A stretch of DNA of 64,000 bases from Cognataquiflexum nitidum (GCF_022538055.1 NZ_JAKZAM010000008.1:103707-167706); one strand, 5' to 3'. Positions 16,490 through 26,270 are shown, counted from the stretch's first letter. Notes: generated from the letters alone by a model not told the origin. Translations and numbers: made by a program.

Positions 16490-18904
16490 TCAAAAGTTTG
16501 CCAAAAGACCCAAAACAAAATTCCTGCCCGGGGCACCTATTCCTGAGCTGTATGTCCTAAACCTGACATCAGTAATGTTTTCCAGTCCAATGCTGATAGA
16601 CAAATGCTTGTGAGCTTGGTACAATCCTTTCAAGTTCAATGTCGTCCAGGAGGGACTGTACGGGTTTCCATTGGCATCTATGGCGTATAATTCAGGCTTC
16701 CCTCTTTCCTCAAGGGGAAGCTGTCCGAATGAAAACCCACGGGAATATTCAGAAAAAATCTGAACAGTCAGTTTTTCTTTTCGGTATTCCAACCGGCTTA
16801 CGCCAAAAGTCGGCGGGGCATGACGGGTTGGACTTTGGCTGCCATCATCGGTTTCTTCTGTTCCTTTTTGGAGATTTAATCTTGAGGAAAAGGTCAGATT
16901 CATAGGTAACTTGATTTCCAAAGCTGCCTGTAATCCAAGGATTCGGACGAAAGCCGCATTTTGCAAAGCCAATACTTTACTCATTTCGCCGTCATACAAG
17001 ATACTGTCCTGACCATTGATGGTAAAGTTTCTTCTTACCAAGGCATTGTCCAAATGGGTATAATATCCTGTAAGGTCGATCATCATCCAATCCCCAAAAA
17101 CCTTTCCCACATTGGCTTCCAGGTTATAGGCATATTCCGCGGTGATATCAGGATTTGGCACCATGACAGTACCAGGTTCAGAATCAAAAACTTTTCCAAT
17201 ATCGTCTACATTCGGAGCCCGGAATCCCGTGGAGGCGTTGACATGAATCGTCCAGTCCGGTGCAGGGGTGTAGACCCAGCCTGTACTTGCGGTGAGTGCA
17301 CCTTCCCTGTTGTTGCTTTGTTCAAAAGGGAAGGGATAAAAATCCAGGTTATTGCGGAAGTCGGCTTTCAGTCCAAAGTAATTATACCTCAGTCCTGCCT
17401 GAATGAGTGATTTTGCAGTGAGTTTCTTTTGATAGGAACCATAGGCGGCATAAGATTTCCATGTCGCATAGGGATACCTCGCTGGCCCTACTGAAATTTC
17501 CCCGGAACTGATATTTTCATCCTGCCCGGTTGATAGAACATCATTTTGAATCAGTTCCAAGCCGTAAAAAAGCTTGGCGTTTTTTGGAAAGGTCTTCAGA
17601 AAATCAAGGTTGGCAGAATAAGCCATGACCTCTTCTGTTCTTGTGCGCCGGATGGGATCGTTGAAATTTCGGTCGATTCTACTTTCTCCGAATTTTTGAA
17701 GGGCAAGATTCAAGGTCACCTGATCAAAGGCTCTGGCATCGGAAGTGTGTGAAATCTTCAGGTGGTTCATCGTCCAAGACTGGGGTCCATATTTCCATTC
17801 TGCACTGCGGGGTTGGCCATTTGGCCTAAACCGGATCAACCTGTCATACCTCGAAAACGTGGAAGTCTCCGAATAATGGAATCCATATTGAAAATCCCAT
17901 TTTTGATTGGGAGCGAATCTAATTTTTTGCATCAGGTTGAGTTGGCTGTAACCTGAAGGAACCTGGATTTTGGGATTGGTATTTTCTACCAAAAGGTCTT
18001 GGTTATCTTTGGTGACCACATAAGTCGGTCGCAAAAAATCCTCGGGACCATGGCTTCCCATCTTGAGGTCGTCAAAATGATGGTTGCTAAAACTGCTGAC
18101 GCCGGCCCATTTTTTACCTCCATATTTCAGGTGGACATGTCCTGTTTTCTCTTTATTGGCTGTGCTGGTCCGAAGAGTTACATTTCCAGAAACATCTGTT
18201 TTTCCTGTTTTTGAAAGATTGGGCTGCAAGGTTTGGAAGCTCATCACTGCTCCGATTGCATCAGAGCCATAAATAATAGATCCCGGACCAAAAAAAACTT
18301 CCGTACTTTCGGTGGCAAATGGATCCAAGGAGATAACATTGTGGAGGTTGCCGCTTCTGAAAATGGCAGTATTCATCCTCACACCGTCTACGGTATACAA
18401 AAGGCGGTTGGTCGAAAAACCCCTAATCATCGGACTTCCGCCTCCCTGTTGGCTTTTTTGAACAAAGACCTCACTCGAAATACCCAATAAGTCGGCGGCA
18501 GTTTGGGGATTGAGGAGATTTCTTTCTTCGGTAGTGATGGTTGTAATCCTTGCAGGAATTTCCTGCCGGGATTGACTCCATTTGGTAGCGGAGACGACTG
18601 CTTGCTGCAAGGTGATTTCGGAATGCTGGAGGTAAACGCGGAATCCTTCCTTTTCAAGTTGGTCGAAGCTTTTGGAAACCGGGATATAACCAAAAATCCG
18701 GATTTCAATTTTTTCCTGACCCTTGAAAGAGCTTATATCGGCCTCTCCCTGAGCATTGGTATGTACCATGAGTTTTGCTTTTGGGGATGCGATAGTCACA
18801 AAATCCATTGGGATCTCCGAACCTGATTCCCGGACCGAAAGTACCTGACCAAGGGCCATATTGAATTGAAATAAAATCAAAAGCAATAATCCTGTTCTGA
18901 GCAT
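16490..18904 (-). CDS. TonB-dependent outer-membrane receptor
   Basis: This 804-residue receptor has a signal peptide (to about residue 19), a CarboxypepD-like beta-sandwich (about 20-95) and then a plug with SPMIRGFSTNRLLYTVDGVR and FGPGSIIYGSDAIGAVMSF. A long beta-barrel ends in VLGLLANF. The plug resembles those of haem/haemoglobin-type receptors of Bacteroidota, but the ligand cannot be read from sequence. It imports a substrate across the outer membrane using TonB energy. It is encoded upstream of, and may be cotranscribed with, the DsrE-like gene and possibly the ZIP transporter. Confidence 0.9.
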   Translation of the reverse strand: MLRTGLLLLILFQFNMALGQVLSVRESGSEIPMDFVTIASPKAKLMVHTNAQGEADISSFKGQEKIEIRIFGYIPVSKSFDQLEKEGFRVYLQHSEITLQQAVVSATKWSQSRQEIPARITTITTEERNLLNPQTAADLLGISSEVFVQKSQQGGGSPMIRGFSTNRLLYTVDGVRMNTAIFRSGNLHNVISLDPFATESTEVFFGPGSIIYGSDAIGAVMSFQTLQPNLSKTGKTDVSGNVTLRTSTANKEKTGHVHLKYGGKKWAGVSSFSNHHFDDLKMGSHGPEDFLRPTYVVTKDNQDLLVENTNPKIQVPSGYSQLNLMQKIRFAPNQKWDFQYGFHYSETSTFSRYDRLIRFRPNGQPRSAEWKYGPQSWTMNHLKISHTSDARAFDQVTLNLALQKFGESRIDRNFNDPIRRTRTEEVMAYSANLDFLKTFPKNAKLFYGLELIQNDVLSTGQDENISSGEISVGPARYPYATWKSYAAYGSYQKKLTAKSLIQAGLRYNYFGLKADFRNNLDFYPFPFEQSNNREGALTASTGWVYTPAPDWTIHVNASTGFRAPNVDDIGKVFDSEPGTVMVPNPDITAEYAYNLEANVGKVFGDWMMIDLTGYYTHLDNALVRRNFTINGQDSILYDGEMSKVLALQNAAFVRILGLQAALEIKLPMNLTFSSRLNLQKGTEETDDGSQSPTRHAPPTFGVSRLEYRKEKLTVQIFSEYSRGFSFGQLPLEERGKPELYAIDANGNPYSPSWTTLNLKGLYQAHKHLSISIGLENITDVRFRTYSSGIGAPGRNFVLGLLANF

Positions 18905-19075
18905 TCTTTTTTAAAATTCGCTCGGGAAGTTAGGTAACTTTTGAAAAATAAGAAGTGGATTTTATGTGAATGACGGTTGTTTCTCCATCATTCTAAGTAT
19001 TCATCATGAGAAAAAATTGAACAGAATTGGGATGACAGTGGAGGCCCGTCATTCTGAACAGGAGCTTGCGGAGGT

Positions 19076-19103
19076 GAAGAATCTCCCTGAAATGAGATTC
19101 TTC
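19076..19103. repeat. GAAGAATCTC/GAGATTCTTC inverted repeat
   Basis: A 10-base perfect inverted repeat with an 8-base loop, flanked by GTCATTCTGAACAGGAGC upstream and CGGAGTGACG downstream. The arrangement is typical of the widespread CATTCTGAA...GAAGAATCTC intergenic repeat of Bacteroidota. It lies between the SQR and TonB receptor genes. Confidence 0.6.
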
Positions 19104-19187
19104 ACTACATTCGGAGTGACGACCCTAATAGTTACTCCGATGGTATCCAAAACTTGCGGAGATGGAGAAACACCCTAAAATACGCTA

Positions 19188-20450
19188 TCAGGCCCTTCCT
19201 CTGAGCATCATGTCCCAATACATTCTTGGGAGTACATATTTTTTGAGCAGCCACATGCTGTATTGCTCTTTGCTGGTATCTACAAAAGTGGAGATGAGCG
19301 GGTCACTGTCTCTGACGTTGTCATATTTGAATTCTGCCAATACCATTTTGCTGTAGCCCGTTACCAAAGGGCAAGAGGAATAACCCTCATATTTCATTTC
19401 GCCGACCTTCTTGGTTTTCATCAGATGGATCAAATTGCCCACCACCACAGGAGCTTGCTTTCTCACGGCAGCACCGGTTTTGGCAGTCGGCAAGGCGGCT
19501 ACATCGCCTAAGGAAAAGACATTGGGAAATCTCAGGTGCTGAAGTGTGTTGATGTCCACATCCACCCAACCTTTGCCCGGGCCTTCTTTCATGGAGATGG
19601 GGGAGTTCCTCACAAAATCCGGAGCCTGCTGTGGCGGAGCAATGTGAAGCATGTCATAATGAATGGTGATTTCGGTTTCTCCACTTATTTTTTCCATAAT
19701 TCTGGCATCGAGTTTTTTGGAATATTCATCAAAGTCATCTTTGATATACTTGAATGTTATTTCTTGTTTTGCTCCGTCTATTTTGACAGGAGCATAGAAT
19801 GTTTTGAGAATAATATCCCTGTCGGCGATGATTTTGGTGAGTGTTTTGGCAAAATCCGGTACTCCAAAGATTACTGTCCCTGGAGTAGCAAAGACCACAT
19901 TGGTTTTGTCCCGTACACCGGATCTCCTGAAATATTCCTCAGCCATGTACATGATTTTTTGTGGAGCACCTCCGCATTTAATGGGAGTAGTGGGCTGGGT
20001 AAATACGGCATTGCCGCCTTTAAAATTCTGTAAAACTTCCCAAGTATGTTTTGGATTGGTGTAATTGCTACATACGACACCTTTGTCCATCACTTCGGAT
20101 AGCCCAGGGAGAAGTTCGGGAGCCATGATCAGACCCGGCGCCAAAACCAAAAAATCATAGGTAAGGTCTCCGGATTTACCTGTTTTCACCATGTTTTTTT
20201 CCGGTATCAACTCTGTAGCTTTGTCTTTGACCCAAGTGACTCCTTTGGGAATATACTTTGCTTCTGACCTTTCTGTATCTTCAAACTTGTATGTTCCAGC
20301 TCCTACCAAGGTCCATGCAGGCTGGTAATAATGTTTTTCGGAAGGTTCGAGAATCGCTACCTGAAGGCTTTTATCTTTGTTTCTGAGCTGTGCAGCAACT
20401 GTGATTCCTGCGGTTCCTCCCCCAATGATCAATATCTGATAGTGGCTCAT
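19188..20450 (-). CDS. sqr: Sulfide:quinone oxidoreductase, type II-like
   Basis: This 420-residue flavoprotein (start at MSHYQILIIG) has an N-terminal FAD Rossmann motif GGGTAG at about 10-15. Conserved Cys are C127 (KGVVCSNY), C159 (PIKCGGAPQK) and C360 (YSSCPLVTGY). CGGAPQK and SCPLVTGY are the hallmarks of the SQOR-like branch, in which the two later Cys form the redox disulfide that accepts sulfide. A SLGDVAALPTAKTGAA flavin motif lies at about 313-328. It oxidises sulfide to sulfane sulfur and reduces membrane quinone. The GTTCCAG codons upstream of this start give no good signal peptide, so it is cytoplasmic and membrane-associated. Confidence 0.9.
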   Translation of the reverse strand: MSHYQILIIGGGTAGITVAAQLRNKDKSLQVAILEPSEKHYYQPAWTLVGAGTYKFEDTERSEAKYIPKGVTWVKDKATELIPEKNMVKTGKSGDLTYDFLVLAPGLIMAPELLPGLSEVMDKGVVCSNYTNPKHTWEVLQNFKGGNAVFTQPTTPIKCGGAPQKIMYMAEEYFRRSGVRDKTNVVFATPGTVIFGVPDFAKTLTKIIADRDIILKTFYAPVKIDGAKQEITFKYIKDDFDEYSKKLDARIMEKISGETEITIHYDMLHIAPPQQAPDFVRNSPISMKEGPGKGWVDVDINTLQHLRFPNVFSLGDVAALPTAKTGAAVRKQAPVVVGNLIHLMKTKKVGEMKYEGYSSCPLVTGYSKMVLAEFKYDNVRDSDPLISTFVDTSKEQYSMWLLKKYVLPRMYWDMMLRGRA

Positions 20451-20614
20451 GGATATTTTGGTTTTGTGTACAATAAAAGTAGTATCCAAAAAAAATGGAA
20501 ACAGTGATTAAAATCACATTTATCGAATGTTTGAAAAAAAATTTTGCAACAAAAAATACCATCTTCAATCTCACGCTATCATAAAAGATCAATAGCGCAA
20601 TTTCATTATGGTCT

Positions 20615-21091
20615 TTAGTACAGTGTTTTGTTGTCCAGCAAAACCCATTCTTTGAATACCTGATTGGCTTCTTTCTTAGAAAGTTGGGAAAATGGGATTT
20701 TCCTTTTTTTCAGAGGTAACTCCAATTCCTCATAAATAAACTGGTCATCGAAGCCTATTGCGGCAGCATCCTTCTTGGTATTGGCAAAAAATACCCTCTC
20801 TGGTCTCGCCCAATAAATGGCTCCAAGACACATAGGGCAAGGTTCACAGGAAGTATAGAGGTAACAGCCTTCCAATTGAAAACTTCCCAGGTTTTTGCAG
20901 GCATCCCTGATGGCGACTACCTCCGCATGGGCAGTAGGGTCATTGGTGTCGAGGACAGAGTTACATCCTTGACCGACTACCTTCCCGTCTTTTACGATTA
21001 CACAGCCAAAAGGACCTCCTTTTCCCTGCACCATTCCTGAACGGGACAAGTCAATGGCCATTTTCATGAATTTTTCGTGGATTTCTTTCAT
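20615..21091 (-). CDS. Nucleoside/guanine deaminase of the CMP/dCMP deaminase family
   Basis: A protein of about 158 residues (start at MKEIHEKFM) with the zinc deaminase pattern: HAE (H55, E57) and PCPMC (C85, C88). It is closest by eye to the guanine deaminase (GuaD)/nucleoside deaminase group, including the C-terminal tail KEANQVFKEWVLLDN. It would deaminate guanine or another purine or cytidine base in the cytoplasm. A tRNA adenosine deaminase (TadA) is less likely given the sequence around PCPMCLGAIYWA. A repeat reading AAGTATCAAGAAGCGAGA begins about 20 bases upstream of the start. Confidence 0.82.
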   Translation of the reverse strand: MKEIHEKFMKMAIDLSRSGMVQGKGGPFGCVIVKDGKVVGQGCNSVLDTNDPTAHAEVVAIRDACKNLGSFQLEGCYLYTSCEPCPMCLGAIYWARPERVFFANTKKDAAAIGFDDQFIYEELELPLKKRKIPFSQLSKKEANQVFKEWVLLDNKTLY

Positions 21092-21450
21092 GGGGATTTT
21101 TTTAAGTATCAAGTATCAAGAAGCGAGAAACGAGAAACGAGAGGCAAGATCTGAGTACAAAGTATTAATTACCAAGTATCAAGTACTAAGTACCAAGTAT
21201 CAAGACCAGACATAAGAAGATCAAGATTTCGTTTCCGACTTTGTATCAATTAACCAAATAACCCATTAACCATCAACCAAATAACTATTCACCACTACTC
21301 CAATCCTCCGACATCTTCACAACCCAAACTTGACAACTCGATAACAATGATAACCTGACAACCTGACAACCCGACAACAATTACAACCACTACAACAATT
21401 ACAACCAAATAACCATTAACCCAATAACCATCAACCCAATAACAACCCCC
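21092..21450. repeat. Low-complexity mosaic of short repeats
   Basis: No gene. The half next to the deaminase start consists of AAGTATCAAG- and AAACGAGA-type units. The other half consists of runs such as AACCAAATAACC, CAACCTGACAACCCGACAAC and ACAACCACTACAACAATTAC. The same words appear at 28800-28900, 30566-30615, 43895-43945, 44160-44240 and 45049-45310, always outside genes. Confidence 0.7.
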
Positions 21451-22191
21451 TCACCCAATCCACTTACCCAAAAACTCCATAAAGGAATCTTTGTAATTTT
21501 CGCTGACGACAATCTGGGCATTTCCAATATGGATGACATTTCGGGATACAGAGTCAATATGGTCAAGGTTGATGATAAACGAACGGTGGACGCGCATGAA
21601 GTTGTCTGATGGTAAAAGCTCCTCCATACTTTTCATGCTAGTGAGGGAGAGTAGGGGGTTAGGTTTGTCTTTCAAATGTACTTTTACATAATCTTTGTAG
21701 GCCTCGATGTAGGTAATGTCTCTGAGTATGATCTTCACGAGCTGGTATTCTACTTTGAGAAAAATGTAATCGACCTGTTTTTCGGATTCAACCTTGACGA
21801 CTATGTTTTTTTTCTGGTTCTCAAAAAACTGGTAAGCTTTGGTGGCTGCTTTCAAAAAATCTTCATAACTGAAGGGTTTGAGAAGATAATCCAAAGCATC
21901 TACTTTATATCCCTCTACCGCAAATTGGTTGTAGGCGGTAGTAAAAATGATTTTTGGTTTTTTGGAAGTTGTCTTTCCGTCTAGAATCCTGGCCAATTCC
22001 ATTCCTGAAAGGTCAGGCATCTGGATATCTAAAAAAATCAGGTCTACCTCATTTTGATTGACATAACCCAAAGCTTGGATCGCATTGTCAAATTTGGATT
22101 GCAGGCTGAGAAATGAAGTTTGTTCTATGAATTTGGCGACCAAATCCAAAGCCAATGGTTCATCATCTACCGCAATACATTTGATTGTCAT
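21451..22191 (-). CDS. LytTR family response regulator
   Basis: This 246-residue protein has a receiver domain with phospho-acceptor D55 in LIFLDIQMPDLSG and acidic residues at 9-10. The C-terminal LytTR DNA-binding domain (about 140-246) contains LVKIILRDITYIEAYKDYVKVHL and FMRVHRSFIINL. It overlaps the upstream kinase gene by 4 bases, so they form an operon. It would activate or repress transcription on phosphorylation. The receptor gene at 23532, divergent from this operon, is a candidate target. Confidence 0.92.
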   Translation of the reverse strand: MTIKCIAVDDEPLALDLVAKFIEQTSFLSLQSKFDNAIQALGYVNQNEVDLIFLDIQMPDLSGMELARILDGKTTSKKPKIIFTTAYNQFAVEGYKVDALDYLLKPFSYEDFLKAATKAYQFFENQKKNIVVKVESEKQVDYIFLKVEYQLVKIILRDITYIEAYKDYVKVHLKDKPNPLLSLTSMKSMEELLPSDNFMRVHRSFIINLDHIDSVSRNVIHIGNAQIVVSENYKDSFMEFLGKWIG

Positions 22192-23264
22192 GAGAGGTCA
22201 ATTTTCAAAGTGATCTTGAATTGGTTTTCAGCGTTACTTTGGTCAATGTCCAGTTTGTATTTGCCCGGATAAAGTAGGTCAAGCCTTCTGATGGTATTGG
22301 TCATCCCGATTCCGCTTGCACTTCCTTCCGGCGTATTTTCTGTTGATTTGAAAATGGTATTTTCTGTGCGTAAGACAAGGTAGTTTTTCTCTCTTGAAAG
22401 TGAAATAAGAATAACGCTTTCTTTTTGTGAGCTGATGCCGTGCTTGAAGCAGTTTTCGATGAATGGCAGAAGAAGCATGGGTGCGATTTCGGCTTCTTCG
22501 ATTTTTTCAGGAATCTGAAGGTCTAATTTTACTTTGTTTGTCAGTCTCAGTTTCATCAACTCGATAAAGTCTTTGATAAACTCATTTTCCTTGGTCAGAA
22601 GGGTTTGGTTTTTTTCGGTTTCATAGAGTACATACCGCATCATCCTGCTCAGTTTCAACAAGGCCGTTTTGGCCTTTTCCACATCGATATTGGTGAGGGC
22701 GTAGATATTATTGAGCGTATTGAAAAAGAAGTGTGGGTTGATCTGTGCTTTGAGGTAGGAAAGTTCAGAATTGATCTGCTGCTGTTGGAGTTCAAGTCTG
22801 ATTTTTTCATCTGACTGCCATTTTTGGACCGCACCGATACTGGTACTGATTCCCACAGACATACTGAAGATCAAAAAGGAAAAGAAATCATAATAATTGA
22901 ACAAGTTGGATTTAGGTTTGTAAGGCACACCAGGCCTAAATGCTTTGTGCATCAATTCCGGCATATTGGTGTATTGGTCATAAAAAACGAAAATTACCAC
23001 ATAAAATATTCCTCCGAGCAGATTGAGGAAAAGAAACAAGTAAGTTTTGTTTTTGAATAGCACATTGGGAATTAAATAGAAAAAATTAAAATAAAAAGTC
23101 AACACAAGTGAAATAAATTGCAATGCTTGCTTAATCCAAAATTCATTTGGACGCTCTACTTCAGAGGTGAGCGGTGAAAGCACAAAGATGACTGATCCAA
23201 ACAGACTCCAGCCCAAAATATGGATGAGTAGAGGCAGACTTTTTTTGATAGTGATCTCAGGCAT
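22188..23264 (-). CDS. LytS/YpdA-type sensor histidine kinase
   Basis: This 358-residue membrane kinase has four predicted transmembrane segments (about 10-30, 45-70, 75-95, 125-145). A His_kinase domain with H178 in QINPHFFFNTLNN follows. The HATPase part carries the N box LPFIENCFKHGIS and a glycine-rich GIGMTNTIRRL. No separate input domain is visible, so the signal is probably sensed in the membrane. Cotranscribed with the LytTR regulator (4-base overlap). Confidence 0.92.
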   Translation of the reverse strand: MPEITIKKSLPLLIHILGWSLFGSVIFVLSPLTSEVERPNEFWIKQALQFISLVLTFYFNFFYLIPNVLFKNKTYLFLFLNLLGGIFYVVIFVFYDQYTNMPELMHKAFRPGVPYKPKSNLFNYYDFFSFLIFSMSVGISTSIGAVQKWQSDEKIRLELQQQQINSELSYLKAQINPHFFFNTLNNIYALTNIDVEKAKTALLKLSRMMRYVLYETEKNQTLLTKENEFIKDFIELMKLRLTNKVKLDLQIPEKIEEAEIAPMLLLPFIENCFKHGISSQKESVILISLSREKNYLVLRTENTIFKSTENTPEGSASGIGMTNTIRRLDLLYPGKYKLDIDQSNAENQFKITLKIDLS

Positions 23265-23531
23265 GATACAGATATTTTGTAAATGTGATGTAAACTAAGG
23301 AAAAGTTTTATGGTTAAACCACAACAATCTACCAATCAGCCTATTTAATCGCCCAAATGGGAGATTTGGGGGTTAAGACCTCAAAAAGAGAAAATTTTTG
23401 GGTTTATCAGGCTTTCCCATCCTTTGGTCGATGCAATTCCACTCCCTATCTATTTGATTTTTTTTTGATTTGAATCAGATATTCCTTTGTTGGGTAATCT
23501 GTCCACAAGACATCCACAAAATTTTAAAGTG

Positions 23532-26045
23532 ATGAAAACCGCAATCCAACTATTATTTGTTCTTCTCCTTACAACAGGAATGAATGTCTCGCAGGGGCAT
23601 GCTCAAGGATCAAAGCCTGAATATAAAATATCAGGAAAGGTTCTTGACAAATCCAATAACCAGCCAGTAGCATATGCGGCTGTGTCATTGGTAGATGCCG
23701 AAACCGGTCAGAATTTAGCCGGCGCAGTTGCCGATTTTGACGGGGTATTCATTATCTCGGGTTTCAAAAACGGAAATTACCTTGTCCAGGTAACTTTTAT
23801 GGGTTTTCAATCCATCACATCCGGACCTCTGGCAGTGACGGATGAAAAATCGACTTTCGATCTTGGGTCTCTTTCATTAGAACAGGAAGCAGTAGCCCTT
23901 CAAGAAGTGACTGTCTTGGGCCAGCGGGACTTAATCGAGGAAAAAGTGGACAGGACTATATATAATGCAGAAAATGACAAAACGCTGGTCGGTGGCGATG
24001 CCGCAGATGTGTTGAGAAGGGTTCCGATGCTTTCTGTAGATTTAGACGGCAACGTTTCTATGAGAGGAAGTTCAAGCATTTTGGTTTTGTTAAACGGGAA
24101 GCAATCTGCTATAGTAGCGACCAACGTTGCTGAAGCATTGAAGCAGATTCCTGCCGAAGAAATCAAATCTGTAGAGGTAATCACCTCCCCTTCTGCCAAA
24201 TATGATGCGGAAGGTACCGGAGGAGTCATCAACATCATCACCAAGAAAAACAACATTCAGGGAGCATCTTTGAATATCAACAGCAGTGTGGGATTCAGGG
24301 GTTCTAACCTTGGATTAAATGCAAGTTTGAAACAAAAGAAAATGTCCTGGACATTGGGAGGATTTGGTAGATCAGGATACAATATCCTTGGTTTTTTTGA
24401 AAATCAACAATACATCACCAATGCAGATGGAACGACAAGAAACATCTCCCAATATGCCGACACTAGAAGCAATATGCTATTTGGCAGATACAACTTGGGT
24501 TGGGATTATGAAATCAACAAGTTCAACTTCCTGACCGCTTCAGTAAGTTATGGAGTCCGAAACATGAGAAACAGACAGGATGGTTTGTTGACAAATACTT
24601 TTCTGGAAGATGTGTTGCAAAGTTCACTGTTGAGAGATGTCAATACTGACAACCTTTCAAACAACATTGACATGAACTTCAACTACACCAAGTCTTACGA
24701 GAAAAAAGGTAAGGAATTCAGTATCTCAGGATTGTTCAGCCAGAATAACCTGACCAATGATTTCATCAACAGCCAGTATGATCTCAATTTTGAAGATATA
24801 GCAAGCAGGGTGAAAAACCTTAACTCTGGTAGGAACAGGGAATTTACGATACAATTAGATTATGTCACGCCTTTGGCAGAAAATCAGATTTTGGAATACG
24901 GTGCAAAAAATATCCTCAGAAAAGCAGTCAGTGACTTCGCATACTTCACTGCCGAAGGGGCAGATGGTGAATTTGTAGAAGTGGACGACGTGACCTTCTC
25001 CAACGAATTCAGCTATGACCAGAATGTATCTGCAGCCTATGCCTCATATACCACAAATTTTCTAAAGAATTACGCTTTGAAAGGAGGCATGAGGTATGAA
25101 TATACCAGTATCAATGCGGATTTTGCCAACTCAGAACTTGACGGTGAAATCCCTTCTTTTGGGGTATGGGTTCCAAGTTTGAACCTGAGCAGGAAATTGG
25201 AAAAAGGAAACATGATCAAAGCAGCCTACAACAGAAGGGTGCAGAGACCGTCCTTGAACTTCCTGAATCCAAACATCAATGCTGCTAACCCGCAGCAGGT
25301 ATCTCAAGGTAACCCTTTGTTGGAGCCTGAGTTGACAGACAATTATGAAATGTCCTACAGCACCTTCTTCAAAGGTTCAAACTTAAATTTCACTTCCTAT
25401 TTCAGGAATACATCAGGCTCAATTCAGCCTGTTAGGACTGTGAGAGAGGATGATATCATCTTCACTACTTTTGAAAATATCGGACAGGAAAAAGCTTATG
25501 GTTTGTCGGTATTTGCCAATGTCAACCTCTCAGGTAAGTTTTCTGTCAACGGAAGCGTGGAAGGATATTTCGCACAATTGGACAATGGCTTGAGCGATCC
25601 CTTGTATGCAGCATCCAATGACGGTTTTGTATTCAGCGGAAGAATATTTGCGAACTATACCTTACCAAAAGACTGGCAGGTACAGGCTTTCACTTTCCAA
25701 AGAGGAAGAAGGGTTGAATTGCAGGGATCTTCAGGTGGATTCGGAGTATATGGTTTGAACTTCAACAAGTCATTCAATGAGAAAAGAGGTTCAATCGGTT
25801 TTGGTGCTGAAAACTTCTTTACCAAAGTATTCAGAATCAACAATGAACTAATCACGCCAACGATCATTCAACAGAGTACAGTGGGATTACAAAACATGAA
25901 CTTCAAGATTAACTTCAACTATAGAATAGGGAAACTGTCAGTGGATGGACCTTCCAGAAAAAAGAAAAGAGGAGTGACCAACGACGATCTTAAAGAAGGT
26001 GGAGACGGTAACAGCGGTGCTGCCGCAGGCGGATCGCGCAATTAA
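23532..26045 (+). CDS. Outer-membrane beta-barrel receptor (OMP_b-brl_3/TonB-dependent type)
   Basis: This 837-residue protein (start at MKTAIQLLF; an upstream in-frame start lacks a signal peptide) has a Sec signal ending GHAQG. A CarboxypepD_reg-like domain lies at about 30-120 and a plug-like segment at about 130-240 (VLLNGKQSAIVATNVAEALKQIP, ITSPSAKYDAEGTGGVINII). A barrel of the outer membrane beta-barrel family 3 type follows. It ends unusually with a basic and glycine-rich tail (SRKKKRGVTNDDL...). Ligand unknown. It is divergent from the LytTR/LytS operon, about 270 bases away, which hints at regulation by that system. Confidence 0.88.
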   Translation: MKTAIQLLFVLLLTTGMNVSQGHAQGSKPEYKISGKVLDKSNNQPVAYAAVSLVDAETGQNLAGAVADFDGVFIISGFKNGNYLVQVTFMGFQSITSGPLAVTDEKSTFDLGSLSLEQEAVALQEVTVLGQRDLIEEKVDRTIYNAENDKTLVGGDAADVLRRVPMLSVDLDGNVSMRGSSSILVLLNGKQSAIVATNVAEALKQIPAEEIKSVEVITSPSAKYDAEGTGGVINIITKKNNIQGASLNINSSVGFRGSNLGLNASLKQKKMSWTLGGFGRSGYNILGFFENQQYITNADGTTRNISQYADTRSNMLFGRYNLGWDYEINKFNFLTASVSYGVRNMRNRQDGLLTNTFLEDVLQSSLLRDVNTDNLSNNIDMNFNYTKSYEKKGKEFSISGLFSQNNLTNDFINSQYDLNFEDIASRVKNLNSGRNREFTIQLDYVTPLAENQILEYGAKNILRKAVSDFAYFTAEGADGEFVEVDDVTFSNEFSYDQNVSAAYASYTTNFLKNYALKGGMRYEYTSINADFANSELDGEIPSFGVWVPSLNLSRKLEKGNMIKAAYNRRVQRPSLNFLNPNINAANPQQVSQGNPLLEPELTDNYEMSYSTFFKGSNLNFTSYFRNTSGSIQPVRTVREDDIIFTTFENIGQEKAYGLSVFANVNLSGKFSVNGSVEGYFAQLDNGLSDPLYAASNDGFVFSGRIFANYTLPKDWQVQAFTFQRGRRVELQGSSGGFGVYGLNFNKSFNEKRGSIGFGAENFFTKVFRINNELITPTIIQQSTVGLQNMNFKINFNYRIGKLSVDGPSRKKKRGVTNDDLKEGGDGNSGAAAGGSRN

Positions 26046-26080
26046 TACATAGTTAAATGATTGGGTAATAGTTATTAATT

Positions 26081-26112
26081 AACCGCTAGGTTTTGCCTAG
26101 CGGTTTTTTTGT
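26081..26112 (+). terminator. Rho-independent terminator of the receptor gene
   Basis: Perfect 10-bp stem AACCGCTAGG (26081-26090) with CCTAGCGGTT (26096-26105), loop TTTTG, followed by a T-rich tract. It lies 35 bases after the stop codon. Confidence 0.92.
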
Positions 26113-26162
26113 TTTTTTGATATTATGTTGATCCGCTTTTTTACCACCATTACTATTTAAAA

Positions 26163-26270
26163 AATGACCTCGACTTCGCGCTCTAAAAACAAAACCATCG
26201 GGTACCGGACGACGGTTGGTGAGCCTGACTAACCAAGTCGAGGCATAAATCAAAATATGATTAGGTCATT
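26163..26270. ncRNA. Candidate structured RNA or recombination-site-like element
   Basis: The element is unusually GC-rich for a spacer here. CCTCGACTT (26168-26176) pairs exactly with AAGTCGAGG (26235-26243). Inside, GGTTGGT (26214-26220) can pair with ACTAACC (26228-26234) around GAGCCTG, and ACCG/CGGT can pair near 26204-26216. An alternative stem, AATGACCT (26163-26170) with AGGTCATT (26263-26270), shares CCT with the main stem. It sits between two terminators of flanking genes, so it would need its own promoter if transcribed. The type is not recognised. Confidence 0.4.

Noticed and set aside
19536..20033. 165-residue ORF opposite the sulfide:quinone oxidoreductase
   Set aside because: It runs antisense inside a well-supported gene and has no recognisable motif or start region.
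26161..26250. tRNA-like gene in the structured spacer
   Set aside because: There is no acceptor stem of 7 bp with a T-loop GTTCRA and no plausible anticodon loop; the outer stem is 9 bp and the arms do not fit a cloverleaf.
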